Shown: in pieces, positions 44,528 to 53,986 of the stretch
Position numbering within the stretch: position 1 is the first letter of the stretch
How the letters are laid out: the number at the start of each line of letters is the position of its first letter
Assembly (NCBI GenBank): GCA_903892415.1
Contig: CAITIQ010000523.1
Span: 50,212 to 114,211, forward strand
Direction of reading: 5' to 3'
Source of the DNA: an uncultured delta proteobacterium
GTDB taxonomy: Bacteria; Myxococcota_A; Polyangia; Polyangiales; Polyangiaceae
Length of the DNA: 64,000 nucleotides
Made by a program: the position numbers and the translations under genes
The notes under the pieces: generated by a model
What the model was told of the DNA's origin: nothing
The model's input: the letters and a program-made list of their open reading frames with translations, nothing else
Databases searched by the model: none

Positions 44528-45494
44528 GGTTCTCGCTAGCTACGTCGGCACACTAACGCTCCTCGGCGATGAAAGCCGATTGCGCCTCTGTGCCCTGCTA
44601 CGGGGGCGGGAGCTCAGCGTGACCGATCTGGTGCGGGTGACTGGTATCTCCCAGTCACGCGTCTCTACGCACTTAGGCAAACTGCGTGAAGCCGGCTTCG
44701 TTCGAGATCGTAGAGACGGTCAACACGCTTTCTACGCGTTAGCTGTTGATGCGCTTCCAGCTGCAGCACGTGCCGTGCTCGAAGATGCTGGTCAGCTCTC
44801 CGACCCAACGCTTGAAGGTGACAAGCAGCGCCTTTCCCGTCTCGACGCCGAGAGAAAGGGAGGCCTGCCCGAGTCCTTCGCCGGCGAAATGGAACGTCAC
44901 TATTCGCCAGGCAGGACCTGGGAGTCGCTGGCCGTAGGTCTCGCGGGGCTGCTCGAGCTGGGCGACGTTCTCGACGTCGGCTCGGGAGATGGCGCTGCAG
45001 CGGCGTTCCTAGCGCCGTACTGTCGCTCGCTCACCTGCATCGACACGAGTGAACGTATGATCGCTGCCGCCAGTCGACGCTTCGCGCGGCAGGCCCACGT
45101 AAAGACCCTGGTCGCCGACGCGCACGACCTACAGCTGGCCAACGCCAGCTTCGACGCGGCAATTGCGTTTCATACGCTTACCTACGCCGAAGAGCCCAAG
45201 CAGGTCGTGCGTGAGTGCGCTCGCGTTCTGCGCCCGGGCGGCAGGCTCCTGGTGCTCACCCTCGATCGTCATGAGCAGCGCGAAATCACCGCGCCGTACG
45301 GTGAAGTGCATCAAGGCTTTGCCCCAAGCAACGTTCGCAACCTCCTCAGCCAAGCACAGCTAGAAGTCGTGCGCTGTGAGGTTGCCGCGCGCGAGCCCAA
45401 GAAGCCCCACTTTCGAGTGGTGTTGGCCCTCGCGCGGAAGCCCGCCACGTCCCACGAGCCCAAGCCCTCCTCCACAGTAAAGAAGTCAGGCTAG
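44526..45494 (+). CDS. ArsR-family regulator fused to SAM-dependent methyltransferase domain (SahR-like)
   Basis: This is a 322-residue protein. Residues 1-80 form an ArsR-type winged helix (LLGDESRLRLCALLRGRELS then ISQSRVSTHLGKLREAGFV). From about residue 130 a class-I methyltransferase fold follows: DVGSGDGAAAAFLAP motif, ERMIAAASRR acid-loop region and LRPGGRLLVLTLDR. The same two-domain make-up is, as I recall, that of SahR, which senses S-adenosylhomocysteine and controls methionine-cycle genes in proteobacteria. Six bases to metH support this. A strong 24-bp palindrome overlaps its own start. Methyltransferase activity may be lost in favour of sensing. Confidence 0.8.
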   Translation: MVLASYVGTLTLLGDESRLRLCALLRGRELSVTDLVRVTGISQSRVSTHLGKLREAGFVRDRRDGQHAFYALAVDALPAAARAVLEDAGQLSDPTLEGDKQRLSRLDAERKGGLPESFAGEMERHYSPGRTWESLAVGLAGLLELGDVLDVGSGDGAAAAFLAPYCRSLTCIDTSERMIAAASRRFARQAHVKTLVADAHDLQLANASFDAAIAFHTLTYAEEPKQVVRECARVLRPGGRLLVLTLDRHEQREITAPYGEVHQGFAPSNVRNLLSQAQLEVVRCEVAAREPKKPHFRVVLALARKPATSHEPKPSSTVKKSG

Positions 45495-45500
45495 ATAGAT

Positions 45501-48500
45501 ATGTCGCTCCACCCTCTCGAGAAGCTGCTTTCAGAACGGATCGTGATCATCGACGGCGCGATGGGCACCACCATTCGCACCTACGGCATGAAGGAAGCCG
45601 ACATTCGAGGAGAGCGCTTCCAAGACAGCCGCAAAGATCTGCTCAACAACGGAGATCTCTTCTCGCTGACCCAGCCGGAGATGATCTGCGACATCCATCG
45701 CAGGTTCTTGGAGGCTGGAGCCGACATCATCGAGACCAACACCTTCGGGGCGACCAGCATCACGCAGAGCGAGTTCTTCGTGGATGATCCGCGCGAGCAC
45801 GGCGGTCGCAAAGATCCTGATTTTTACCAGAAGATCATCGACGATCCCTTCCTCGATGGACTGGCTTGGGAGATCAACGAGCAGTCGGCTCGCCAATGTC
45901 GGCAAGTGGCTGAGCAGGTCGCCCAGAAGGACGGCATTCGACGTTATGTCGCGGGTGCGATCGGCCCGCTGACCGTGTCCTTGTCGAACTCGCCTGACGC
46001 TGACGATGCCGGCTTTCGCGTCGTTACCTTCGACCAGGTCAAGGCCGCGTACGTAAGGCAAGTAAGGGCGCTCATCGCCGGTGGCTCTGATGTTCTATTG
46101 GTCGAGACGATCTTCGATTCGCTCAACGCCAAGGCGGCCTTGGTTGCGATTGAAGAGGTGTTCGCCAAAGACCAAATCAAGCTGCCGATCATGGTCTCCG
46201 CTGCCGTTGGTCGCGGCGGGGAGACCATGATTTCGGCGCAGACGGTGGAAGCGTTGTGGAATGCAGTCCGCCACGTCAAGCCACTGTCGATCGGTCTCAA
46301 CTGTTCATTGGGACCGGACCTGATGTTTCCTTTCTTGCAGGAATTGTCGGAGAAGGCCGGGGTTGCCATCTCGTGCTACCCCAACGCCGGGCTACCTAAC
46401 CCGCTATCGGCCACGGGCTTCGATCTCGAGCCGGCAGACATGGGACGCTACCTCGGTGAGTTCGCCCAAAACGGCTTAGTCAATATTGCAGGCGGCTGTT
46501 GCGGCAACACGCCGGAGCACGTTCGCGCCATCGCGCAGGCGCTCCAGGGGATGCCAACGCGTGCGTTCACGTCGAACGAGGAGGTCCCCTCCTCGCGCAC
46601 GCCCGAAGTCGAATCAAACAAAGCGCAACGTCCACTCCGCCTCTCCGGCTCGCTGCCGTTTACGCAACAGCCCGGCATCTTCATGATGATTGGCGAACGC
46701 ACCAACGTCGCGGGGTCCCCAAAGTTTGCCAAGCTGATCAAGGACGGCAAATACGAGGAGGCCGTCTCCGTCGCGCGTCAGCAGGTAGACAACGGCGCCA
46801 ACGTCATCGACATCTGCATGGATGAAGGCATGATTGACGGGCCGACAGCTATGGCCCGCTTCCTTTCGCTATTAGGTAGCGAGCCAGAGGTCGCCAAGGT
46901 CCCATTCATGATCGACTCCTCCAAGTGGGAGGTCATCATCGCTGGGCTGAAGTGTCTGCAAGGCAAGGGCATCGTGAACTCAATCTCGCTCAAGGAAGGC
47001 GAGGAGAAGTTCCGCGAGTGTGCGCGCACCATTATGCAATACGGCGCAGCCGTAGTGGTCATGGCGTTTGATGAGCAGGGCCAGGCCGCCAGCCTTCAAG
47101 ACAAGATCCGCATTTGCAAGCGTGCTTACGACATCCTAGTTGCAGAGGGTTTCCCGCCTGAGGACATCATCTTTGACCCCAATATCCTTACTGTGGCGAC
47201 GGGGATCGAGGAGCACAACAATTACGCAGTCGACTTCATCGAGGCGGCCCGCTGGATTAAGCAGAACCTCCCGCATGCCAAGGTGAGCGGCGGCGTATCC
47301 AACGTGTCCTTCAGCTTCCGCGGCAATAACCACGTCCGCGAGGCGATGCACTCAGCGTTCCTCTACCACGCTATTGCCGCGGGCATGGATATGGGGATCG
47401 TGAACGCCGGTATGCTCGAGGTGTACGAGGAAATCGAGCCAGAGCTCCTAGCGCTAGTGGAGGACGTCCTCCTCAATCGCAGACCCGATGCGACAGAGCG
47501 CCTCGTCGACTTGGGCGAGCGGTTGAAGTTGGCCGCCTCGGGCGCGACGACCAGTGAGAAGAAGGAAGAAGAATGGCGAAAAGGCACAGTCGAAGAGCGG
47601 CTAACCCACGCGCTGGTCAAAGGTATCGACAGCTTCATTGACGCTGATACCGAGGAAGCGCGCGCTAAACTCGGTAAACCGCTTTCGGTGATCGAGGGGC
47701 CGTTGATGGACGGCATGAGCGTGGTGGGCGACCTCTTCGGGGCCGGCAAGATGTTCCTGCCACAGGTCGTGAAGTCCGCTCGGGTGATGAAGAAGGCTGT
47801 GGCTTACCTGACGCCCTTCATGGAGGAGGAGAAGGCAGCGATGGCAGCCGCAGGCCAGGAGGTCAAGACCCAGGGTCGCGTGGTGCTAGCAACCGTGAAG
47901 GGCGATGTTCACGACATCGGCAAGAACATCGTCGGGGTGGTGCTGGCTTGCAACAACTATGACGTAATCGACATGGGCGTGATGGTCCCGTGCGAAAAGA
48001 TTCTGGCCAAGGCCAAAGAGGTGAAGGCCGACCTGATTGGCCTATCCGGGCTGATCACACCCTCGCTCGATGAGATGGTGCACGTCGCTCGAGAGATGGA
48101 GCGCCAAGGTTTCAAGCTTCCGCTACTGATCGGCGGCGCCACCACGAGTCGAGCTCATACAGCGGTAAAGATCGCCCCGCACTACAGTGAGCCGGTCGTT
48201 CATGTACTCGATGCGAGTCGCGCTGTTCCGGTCACCACGAGCTTGCTCAGCGACGAGGCAAAACCAGCGTTCGTGAGCCAACACCGTTCAGACTATGAAG
48301 GGTTGAGGCGCATTCACTCTGGCCACAAGCAGACGCTGACCTCATTGTCTGCGGCACGCTTGAACAAGCCTCAGTGGGAATGGTCGGCCGACCAGATCGC
48401 CGTGCCAGAGCGGAGTGGCGTAACCCCTGTAGCGGTCTCTCTCGCAGAGCTGAGGCCTTTCATTGATTGGACGCCGTTCTTCCATACTTGGGAGCTCAAA

Positions 48501-49307
48501 GGCGTCTACCCACGAATCTTCGAGCATGCTGTCTATGGCGAACAAGCGCGCAAGGTGTTCGCCGAGGCGAACGAGCTGCTCGACCAAATCGTGGCGGATG
48601 AAGTGTTGCAAGCGAAGGGGGTCTACGGACTCTTTCCGGCCAATGCGGATCAGGATGATGTCGTCCTGTTCACCGATCCTGCGCGAACTACGGAACTTGC
48701 ACGCTTCCACTTCCTCCGGCAGCAAGCCGCGAAGCCCAACGAGCCCAACCACTGCCTTGCGGATTTCATCGCTCCGCTGGGTAGCGGCCTGTCCGACTAC
48801 CTTGGTGCCTTCGCTGTAACGACGGGGCTCGGGTTGGACGTGCTGGTGAAGAAGTTCCGAGCAGCGAATGACGATTACAATGCAATCATGGCTGAGGCGC
48901 TAGCGGACCGTTTGGCTGAGGCTTTCGCCGAGTACTTGCATCAGCAGGTGCGTATGCAGTGGGGATACGGTCGCGAAGAGGGCCTGTCTCCCGCTGAGCT
49001 GATTGAGGAGAAGTACCGCGGTATCCGCCCAGCCGCTGGATACCCCGCCTGCCCCGACCATACTGAGAAAGGGACGCTGTGGCAGCTCTTGGGGGTCGAG
49101 GCGGCGACGAGCATGACGCTGACCGAGTCTTTCGCGATGTGGCCCGGTTCCAGCGTTAGCGGCCTCTACTTTGCTCACCCACGCGCCCGCTACTTCACGT
49201 TGGGCAAGATCGACAAGGAGCAGGTCGCGGACTACGCAACGCGCAAGCAAATGTCGCTGGCCGAGGTGGAGCGTTGGCTAGGACCCAACCTCGGCTACGA
49301 ACCGTAG
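45501..49307 (+). CDS. metH: Cobalamin-dependent methionine synthase MetH, full length
   Basis: MetH transfers the methyl group of methyl-tetrahydrofolate to homocysteine through B12. The 1268 residues include all modules. Homocysteine domain (1-340) has Cys268 and Cys333-Cys334 (NCSLG; GGCCGNT) as zinc ligands. The pterin domain (about 390-640) contains GERTNVAGSPKFAKLI and VNSISLKEGEEKF. The cap and B12 domain (about 690-930) has DVHDIGKNI with His804 as lower ligand, then LSGLITPSLDEM. The reactivation domain (about 950-1268) with GSSVSGLYFAHP and the SAM-binding tail closes it. Preceded by the SahR-like gene. Confidence 0.98.
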   Translation: MSLHPLEKLLSERIVIIDGAMGTTIRTYGMKEADIRGERFQDSRKDLLNNGDLFSLTQPEMICDIHRRFLEAGADIIETNTFGATSITQSEFFVDDPREHGGRKDPDFYQKIIDDPFLDGLAWEINEQSARQCRQVAEQVAQKDGIRRYVAGAIGPLTVSLSNSPDADDAGFRVVTFDQVKAAYVRQVRALIAGGSDVLLVETIFDSLNAKAALVAIEEVFAKDQIKLPIMVSAAVGRGGETMISAQTVEALWNAVRHVKPLSIGLNCSLGPDLMFPFLQELSEKAGVAISCYPNAGLPNPLSATGFDLEPADMGRYLGEFAQNGLVNIAGGCCGNTPEHVRAIAQALQGMPTRAFTSNEEVPSSRTPEVESNKAQRPLRLSGSLPFTQQPGIFMMIGERTNVAGSPKFAKLIKDGKYEEAVSVARQQVDNGANVIDICMDEGMIDGPTAMARFLSLLGSEPEVAKVPFMIDSSKWEVIIAGLKCLQGKGIVNSISLKEGEEKFRECARTIMQYGAAVVVMAFDEQGQAASLQDKIRICKRAYDILVAEGFPPEDIIFDPNILTVATGIEEHNNYAVDFIEAARWIKQNLPHAKVSGGVSNVSFSFRGNNHVREAMHSAFLYHAIAAGMDMGIVNAGMLEVYEEIEPELLALVEDVLLNRRPDATERLVDLGERLKLAASGATTSEKKEEEWRKGTVEERLTHALVKGIDSFIDADTEEARAKLGKPLSVIEGPLMDGMSVVGDLFGAGKMFLPQVVKSARVMKKAVAYLTPFMEEEKAAMAAAGQEVKTQGRVVLATVKGDVHDIGKNIVGVVLACNNYDVIDMGVMVPCEKILAKAKEVKADLIGLSGLITPSLDEMVHVAREMERQGFKLPLLIGGATTSRAHTAVKIAPHYSEPVVHVLDASRAVPVTTSLLSDEAKPAFVSQHRSDYEGLRRIHSGHKQTLTSLSAARLNKPQWEWSADQIAVPERSGVTPVAVSLAELRPFIDWTPFFHTWELKGVYPRIFEHAVYGEQARKVFAEANELLDQIVADEVLQAKGVYGLFPANADQDDVVLFTDPARTTELARFHFLRQQAAKPNEPNHCLADFIAPLGSGLSDYLGAFAVTTGLGLDVLVKKFRAANDDYNAIMAEALADRLAEAFAEYLHQQVRMQWGYGREEGLSPAELIEEKYRGIRPAAGYPACPDHTEKGTLWQLLGVEAATSMTLTESFAMWPGSSVSGLYFAHPRARYFTLGKIDKEQVADYATRKQMSLAEVERWLGPNLGYEP

Positions 49308-49343
49308 AAGAAGGGGAACAAGCTCGCCGCATTAAGGGTTATC

Positions 49344-50738
49344 GTGGCCCAATCAATGAACGGCGAATCACCGGCTGCCAACTCGATCACCGTGCTCGTC
49401 GTCGACGACGAACCGAGCAACCTGACCAGCATCGAGAAGATCTTTCAGCGAGACGGCATGACGGTGCTAACCGCGCACAACGCGCGTGAGGCGCTGGATA
49501 TACTGAGGGTTCACCCGGTGGACGTGGTGCTGACCGACGTCATGATGCCGGCGACGAGTGGGTTAGAGCTGCTTCGCGCGGTGAAGCAGCTCGCTCCGGA
49601 CGTGGAGCTGGTGCTGATGACGGCCTACGGAACGGTCGAGGCCGCGGTGCAGGCCATGCGCGATGGAGCTTATGACTTCGTGGAGAAGCCGCTCAAGCGC
49701 ATGACCATCGTCAAGACGGTGCGCAAAGCAGCTGAGCGGCGGAGTCTGACGCTCGAGAATCGTCAACTTCGCCAGGAACTAAGCGTGCTCGTTGGTCGTG
49801 AGATCGTCGGGTCGAGCGCAGCGTTGCGACGCGTGCTGGACATTGCGCTGCAGGCCGCGCCGTCCAGCGCCACGGTGCTCGTATTGGGTGAGTCAGGCAC
49901 AGGCAAGGAGCTGCTGGCCCGCTTCATTCACCAGCACAGCTCCCGCCGAGACAAACCCTTCGTTGCGGTCAACTGCTCCGCAATCCCGGAATCCATCTTG
50001 GAGGCGGAGCTGTTTGGCCACGAGAAGGGTGCCTTCACCGGTGCCGTCTCCAAGCGGGAAGGCCGCTTTGCCCGAGCCGATGGCGGTACGCTCTTCCTCG
50101 ACGAGATCGGCGAACTCTCACCGGCGGTGCAGGTCAAGTTGCTGCGTGTTCTGCAGGAGGGAGAGTACGAGCCGGTTGGTGGAGAACCACACAAGGCGGA
50201 TGTTCGCATCGTGACGGCGACCAATCGTGACCTCGCGGGGGAGGTCGCAGCCGGGCGCTTTCGAAGCGACCTCTACTATCGATTGAACGTTATCGCACTC
50301 ACAGCTCCGCCGCTGCGTACTCGGCGGGAGGACATCCCCTTGCTCGTTGACCATTTTTTAACCGTCTATTGCAAGAAAAACGCAAAGCCACGGTTGAGCG
50401 TAGCGCGGGAAACGTTGCAGAAGATGGCTGGCTATTCCTGGCCCGGCAACGTACGTGAGCTCGAGAACGTCGTGGAGCGGGCGGTCGTGCTTTGCCGAAG
50501 CGACACGCTGCGCCTGGAGGACCTGCCAGAGACGATCGTCGAGAATGAGAACGTGACCGACAGCACGATCACCTTTGGAGTCGGAACCCCACTGGATGAA
50601 GTCGAGCGCAGGTTGATTCGCGAGACGCTACGGCATGCCAAGGGAGACAAGAGCGTAGCCGCCCAGCTCTTGGGCATCTCGACGCGAACCATCTATCGCA
50701 AGCTTGGTGAAGAGGAGGGCAAGCCACGTGAAGAATGA
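49344..50738 (+). CDS. NtrC-family sigma-54 activator response regulator
   Basis: This is a 464-residue protein. A receiver domain (15-130; Asp65 in VVLTDVMMP and LMTAYGTVEAA) is followed by the AAA+ domain with Walker A GESGTGKELLARF, HEKGAFTGAV (the GAFTGA loop contacting sigma-54) and GGTLFLDEIGEL, then a Fis-type helix-turn-helix (AAQLLGISTRTIYRKL). The receiver start is GTG 49344; ATG 49356 is an alternative. No histidine kinase is adjacent; the closest is at 54439. Its end overlaps the next gene by 11 bases. Confidence 0.93.
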   Translation: MAQSMNGESPAANSITVLVVDDEPSNLTSIEKIFQRDGMTVLTAHNAREALDILRVHPVDVVLTDVMMPATSGLELLRAVKQLAPDVELVLMTAYGTVEAAVQAMRDGAYDFVEKPLKRMTIVKTVRKAAERRSLTLENRQLRQELSVLVGREIVGSSAALRRVLDIALQAAPSSATVLVLGESGTGKELLARFIHQHSSRRDKPFVAVNCSAIPESILEAELFGHEKGAFTGAVSKREGRFARADGGTLFLDEIGELSPAVQVKLLRVLQEGEYEPVGGEPHKADVRIVTATNRDLAGEVAAGRFRSDLYYRLNVIALTAPPLRTRREDIPLLVDHFLTVYCKKNAKPRLSVARETLQKMAGYSWPGNVRELENVVERAVVLCRSDTLRLEDLPETIVENENVTDSTITFGVGTPLDEVERRLIRETLRHAKGDKSVAAQLLGISTRTIYRKLGEEEGKPREE

Positions 50739-51231
50739 AGTGTGCGTGAGTCGTTCGGCTAGTGCTGAAGCGCGCGAACGTGCGTATGAGCATGTCTATC
50801 AGAGCGTGGCCACGATCCTCGAGGGCGAGTCTGATTGGGTGGCGGCCATGGCTACCGCTGTTTGCGAGCTCCATGCGGCGTTTGACTACTTTGATTGGAC
50901 GGGCTTTTATCGGCATGCGGAGCCAGAACTACTCGTCATAGGCCCCTATCAGGGCAGCCACGGCTGTCTTCGGATCCCGTTCGCTCGCGGGGTTTGTGGC
51001 GCCGCGGCGCGCGAGCGGCGCACTGTGCTCGTCCCCAACGTGCATGAGTTTCCCGGCCACATCGCTTGCGCCTCTTCAACCGAGAGCGAGATTGTCGTGC
51101 CCGTGCTCTCCCCAGCGGGGAAACTACTGGCGGTACTTGATGTGGATTCCGATGACCCCGCAGCCTTCACTGCCGTCGACCAGGCGGGGCTCGAACGTAT
51201 TTGTGAGTGGTTGGGTCGCCAATACGGCTGA
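50728..51231 (+). CDS. msrC: Free methionine-(R)-sulfoxide reductase (fRMsr, GAF domain)
   Basis: This 167-residue GAF-fold protein reduces free methionine-R-sulfoxide. The three conserved Cys are at 80, 90 and 114 (GSHGCLRIPFARGVCG; FPGHIAC), the same spacing (10 and 24) as the known active-site Cys 84, 94 and 118 of the Escherichia coli enzyme. SEIVVPVLSP is the family's signature strand. GTG 50728 has AGGAGG nine bases upstream and is preferred to TTG 50704. Overlap with the sigma-54 activator suggests co-transcription; it lies near metH, so both affect methionine. Confidence 0.92.
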   Translation: MKNEVCVSRSASAEARERAYEHVYQSVATILEGESDWVAAMATAVCELHAAFDYFDWTGFYRHAEPELLVIGPYQGSHGCLRIPFARGVCGAAARERRTVLVPNVHEFPGHIACASSTESEIVVPVLSPAGKLLAVLDVDSDDPAAFTAVDQAGLERICEWLGRQYG

Positions 51232-51235
51232 CCCT

Positions 51236-51793
51236 TCAGCGGACGACCTTGGAGATGCGCTTGAACGCATCTCCACTGGCTACTCTCAGCCAATCAAAGG
51301 CGATCGTCTCTGCGCTCGTGATCGTCGCGCCGGCATTGCGGCATAGCTCGAGCCCAAGCTGCTTGTGATCATCACGGCGCGAGAGCACCCCGTCGAAGGG
51401 AACGTGCACGGAGAGGCCTCGCAGGCAGAGCTCACGAACCGTTTGGAACACACAAACGTGGGTCTCCATCCCAAGGACAATCACCGACCGCACCGGGAAC
51501 TTCGCGAAGGCGGACGTGAAGCCTGGGGCTTCGACAGCGCTGAACTCTAACTTAGGCAATACCTGGGTCCCTAAGCCGGAGAGTACCTCTTGGAGCTCGG
51601 GCACAGTAGACCCTAGCCCCGCCGGGTATTGCTCTGTTGCCAACGTCGGCACCGACAGCGCGGAGGCCGACTCAAGTAGGATTTTCGCGGCACGCTTGAG
51701 TTCATTGAATCCTTGCTCGGGCATGGCGCGAGCAAGCTTCTCTTGAACATCCACTACGAGCACGAGTGACGAGGCCGGCTCAACTCTCTTCAT
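51236..51793 (-). CDS. Isochorismatase-like cysteine hydrolase
   Basis: This is a 185-residue isochorismatase-fold protein. The catalytic triad is Asp15 (LVVDVQEK), Lys81 (VLPKLEFS) and Cys114 (METHVCVFQT), all present. It is of the ycaC/YcaC-like 'cysteine hydrolase' group; nicotinamidase-type metal ligands are not obvious, so the substrate is not known. Its start overlaps the methyltransferase stop by four bases (ATGA), so it is translated as the last gene of a four-gene unit. Convergent with msrC, 4 bases apart. Confidence 0.88.
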   Translation of the reverse strand: MKRVEPASSLVLVVDVQEKLARAMPEQGFNELKRAAKILLESASALSVPTLATEQYPAGLGSTVPELQEVLSGLGTQVLPKLEFSAVEAPGFTSAFAKFPVRSVIVLGMETHVCVFQTVRELCLRGLSVHVPFDGVLSRRDDHKQLGLELCRNAGATITSAETIAFDWLRVASGDAFKRISKVVR

Positions 51794-53547
51794 TCGCCAG
51801 ACTTAGCAATAGCGTCCTTGCTCGTCAAAGCGCGGGCCGCTGGAACTCGACCGACCTCCTGTGCCCAGACGTACACCCGCTGCTGTTCGGCTTCGCCGAG
51901 CTGGAATGCGGCAAAAACCAGGGCGTCGAGCTGCCGCATCGCTTCAGCATCCTGTGATGATTGCAAAAGCCGCAATCCAATTTGGTCGAGGGCCGAGAAG
52001 AAGCTCGGGCTCGCGGTGGGCAACGGTAGGCTCCGCAGGTGACCAATCTTGAGCTGTGGCATGCCTTGGCGGGCGTCTCGAAACCGTTGATAGTGAAGAA
52101 AGCGCACTAACTGTGAGTTGAGGAAAGCGATGAGCCCAGCGCTCGAGAATGGCTCGCGCCTGAAGCCAGCCAACACCGAGTTGCGAAACGGTAGCCCACT
52201 GCTCATTGCCGCCATCGGGAACCGTGCTGTTTGTCGAATCAGCACATCGACCCCGCGCCAGTCTTCTTTGCTGCGTAGGCGAGTCGCGAAGTCTTTTGGC
52301 GCAACGAAGAGCTGCGGCGCTAGCAGTTGAAAAGGTCGGACCTCGGTCCCCGACAAGAGTGGCTGCGAGAAGCGCCCGCTGCGTTCCTTGGACATGCGCG
52401 GCTTGTCTTCTGCGGTGGTTTGGATTCCGCGCTCCCCAAACGAGGCACCTGGCACTCGCGGCAGCAGCTTGGTGCGCTCCAAAAGGCCAAGTGTCACGAG
52501 GTCGATGTCCGTGCGTGCGAGTTCCCACTCACCCGAGCCTGGCTCGACTCTGCAAGTGCGCTTGGTTGAGTGCAAGGCCATGGCGGGTTGAAAGACGCCT
52601 GCAAACGCGTGGGCTCCATAGTCGGTTAGCGCTTGGTCTACTTGACAATGACGATCATGGGCTCTTCGCGTAGGCGCATATCCGGCTAGGTCGGCCATGG
52701 AGGTCGGTACCAGCAGGCCGAGCCGACCAGAGTTAGCAAGGCGTGCTGCGCAGCGTTCCACGAAAACGCCATGCAACGTTGGATAGCCCGCGAACGCGTC
52801 ACAGCTCTTTTTGAGGTACTCGGCGCGTCCACGCGCAAGTGGCTCGGCGGCGCGGCCCTTGTATGCAATCCAGGGTGGGTTACCAACGTACGCATCAATC
52901 TCGCCGGCAAACGGATCGGCGGTTACGAAGTCGCCGGTTACAACGGACCGCTCGATGGCACGTATCGAATCGCGCGTTCGGTCCGAGAGTGCGAACAGCC
53001 CCAGACGCGCGCAGAATATTGCGCCTGGGTCGATATCCACGCCACGCAGACAGCGAGTAACGACCTCTTCCAACGGTCTTTGGGTTAGCCGCGCGAGTGC
53101 AAATGCCGCTTCGATCAAGAAGACGCCACTACCAACAGCTGGGTCACAGACAATGATGGCTCGTGACTGCTCGGCCTTGAACAGCGGCGCGAGGGTCCGC
53201 TCGACGACCTCGCGTGCAAGCGCTGGGTCTGTATGATGGGCGCCCCTCGAGCGCCGTTCATCGCGTTCAGCAAGCAAAACTTGGTAGACATCGCCAAGCC
53301 ACGCACCCAGCTGCTTCGGCTCGGCCGGCGTTGGAATGCGGAAGTCACCGCTGGGTTTTGGCGGTCGTGCGTGCAGTTCGCCGAAGGGAAGCGGCGCTAC
53401 CGCGAGCGCTGAAAGTTCGACGCCAGTCAGTCGCTGGTCCTGGCCGTTGTGAGGCCGTAACCAAAGATTGGCGAAGACTCGCAGGGTTGCTTCTGGGGAG
53501 AAGTGCACCCGCAGGTCGGCGACGCATTGGCGGAGGCGCTCACGCAT
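51790..53547 (-). CDS. Eco57I-like DNA adenine N6-methyltransferase
   Basis: This is a 585-residue methyltransferase. Motif I is DPAVGSG (135-141) and motif IV NPPW (223-226), as in adenine-N6 enzymes. The C-terminal region LLSGTEVRPFQLLAPQLFVA and FLNSQLVRFLHYQRFRD looks like the Eco57I/type IIG target-recognition part, ending in the usual LPLP-type segment (LRSLPLP). No N-terminal nuclease motif is seen. Starts at ATG 53547, as the frame beyond it overlaps the upstream gene in another frame. It may be an orphan modification enzyme, or part of a defence or regulatory system with its operon neighbours. Confidence 0.85.
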   Translation of the reverse strand: MRERLRQCVADLRVHFSPEATLRVFANLWLRPHNGQDQRLTGVELSALAVAPLPFGELHARPPKPSGDFRIPTPAEPKQLGAWLGDVYQVLLAERDERRSRGAHHTDPALAREVVERTLAPLFKAEQSRAIIVCDPAVGSGVFLIEAAFALARLTQRPLEEVVTRCLRGVDIDPGAIFCARLGLFALSDRTRDSIRAIERSVVTGDFVTADPFAGEIDAYVGNPPWIAYKGRAAEPLARGRAEYLKKSCDAFAGYPTLHGVFVERCAARLANSGRLGLLVPTSMADLAGYAPTRRAHDRHCQVDQALTDYGAHAFAGVFQPAMALHSTKRTCRVEPGSGEWELARTDIDLVTLGLLERTKLLPRVPGASFGERGIQTTAEDKPRMSKERSGRFSQPLLSGTEVRPFQLLAPQLFVAPKDFATRLRSKEDWRGVDVLIRQTARFPMAAMSSGLPFRNSVLAGFRREPFSSAGLIAFLNSQLVRFLHYQRFRDARQGMPQLKIGHLRSLPLPTASPSFFSALDQIGLRLLQSSQDAEAMRQLDALVFAAFQLGEAEQQRVYVWAQEVGRVPAARALTSKDAIAKSGE

Positions 53548-53986
53548 GAAGGGAGAGGCTCCGCCACAGATTGCTGAGCGAAGCGCGAGCGTCGAAGCGG
53601 AGTAGCACTTGACCCAGCGCCTTCGCTTCGCGCCCAAGGCTACGGCTCTCTTGGGTATCCAGAGCACTCAGTGACCCCCGAAGCATGGTTAAGCCAGCGT
53701 AAGGGTCGGATAAGTAGCTACGCTTTAGGGCACGTACGGCGTACAAACCGCCTTCGCTCTCGAAGCGGAGGGCATAGCTCAACACGCCATTTACGACCTT
53801 GAGTTCACCGGAGATTGGGCAGCTGCTAGCGAGCCCATCAATGTCGACGACACCATATGTTGGAATGCATCGGAGATTAAAACTACAGCTGTGGCGCAGG
53901 CGCAGACGCATAGGTCTATCCCGTGCTCCTTTGCCCGCACGCAATGCGCCGCTGAGTTCCTCCTCCAAATCGAGCCGCAGTTTCAC
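53540..53986 (-). CDS. Unknown 148-aa protein between ferredoxin and DNA methyltransferase
   Basis: This is a 148-residue soluble protein. The central part CIPTYGVVDIDGLASSCPIS then LKVVNGVLSYALRFESEGGL and DPYAGLTMLRGSLSALD is beta-rich; it faintly recalls the calycin-like accessory domain beside some GMC oxidoreductases, a low-confidence idea. GTG start overlaps the ferredoxin stop (GTGA) and its end overlaps the methyltransferase start by 8 bases. It thus belongs to the tightly packed operon. No known function. Confidence 0.65.
   Translation of the reverse strand: MKLRLDLEEELSGALRAGKGARDRPMRLRLRHSCSFNLRCIPTYGVVDIDGLASSCPISGELKVVNGVLSYALRFESEGGLYAVRALKRSYLSDPYAGLTMLRGSLSALDTQESRSLGREAKALGQVLLRFDARASLSNLWRSLSLHA

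Noticed and set aside
53540..53667. N-terminal 40 residues of the longer methyltransferase frame (to 53667)
   Set aside because: They overlap the 148-aa gene in another frame; the Met at 53547 gives a start that overlaps by only 8 bases, in keeping with the operon.
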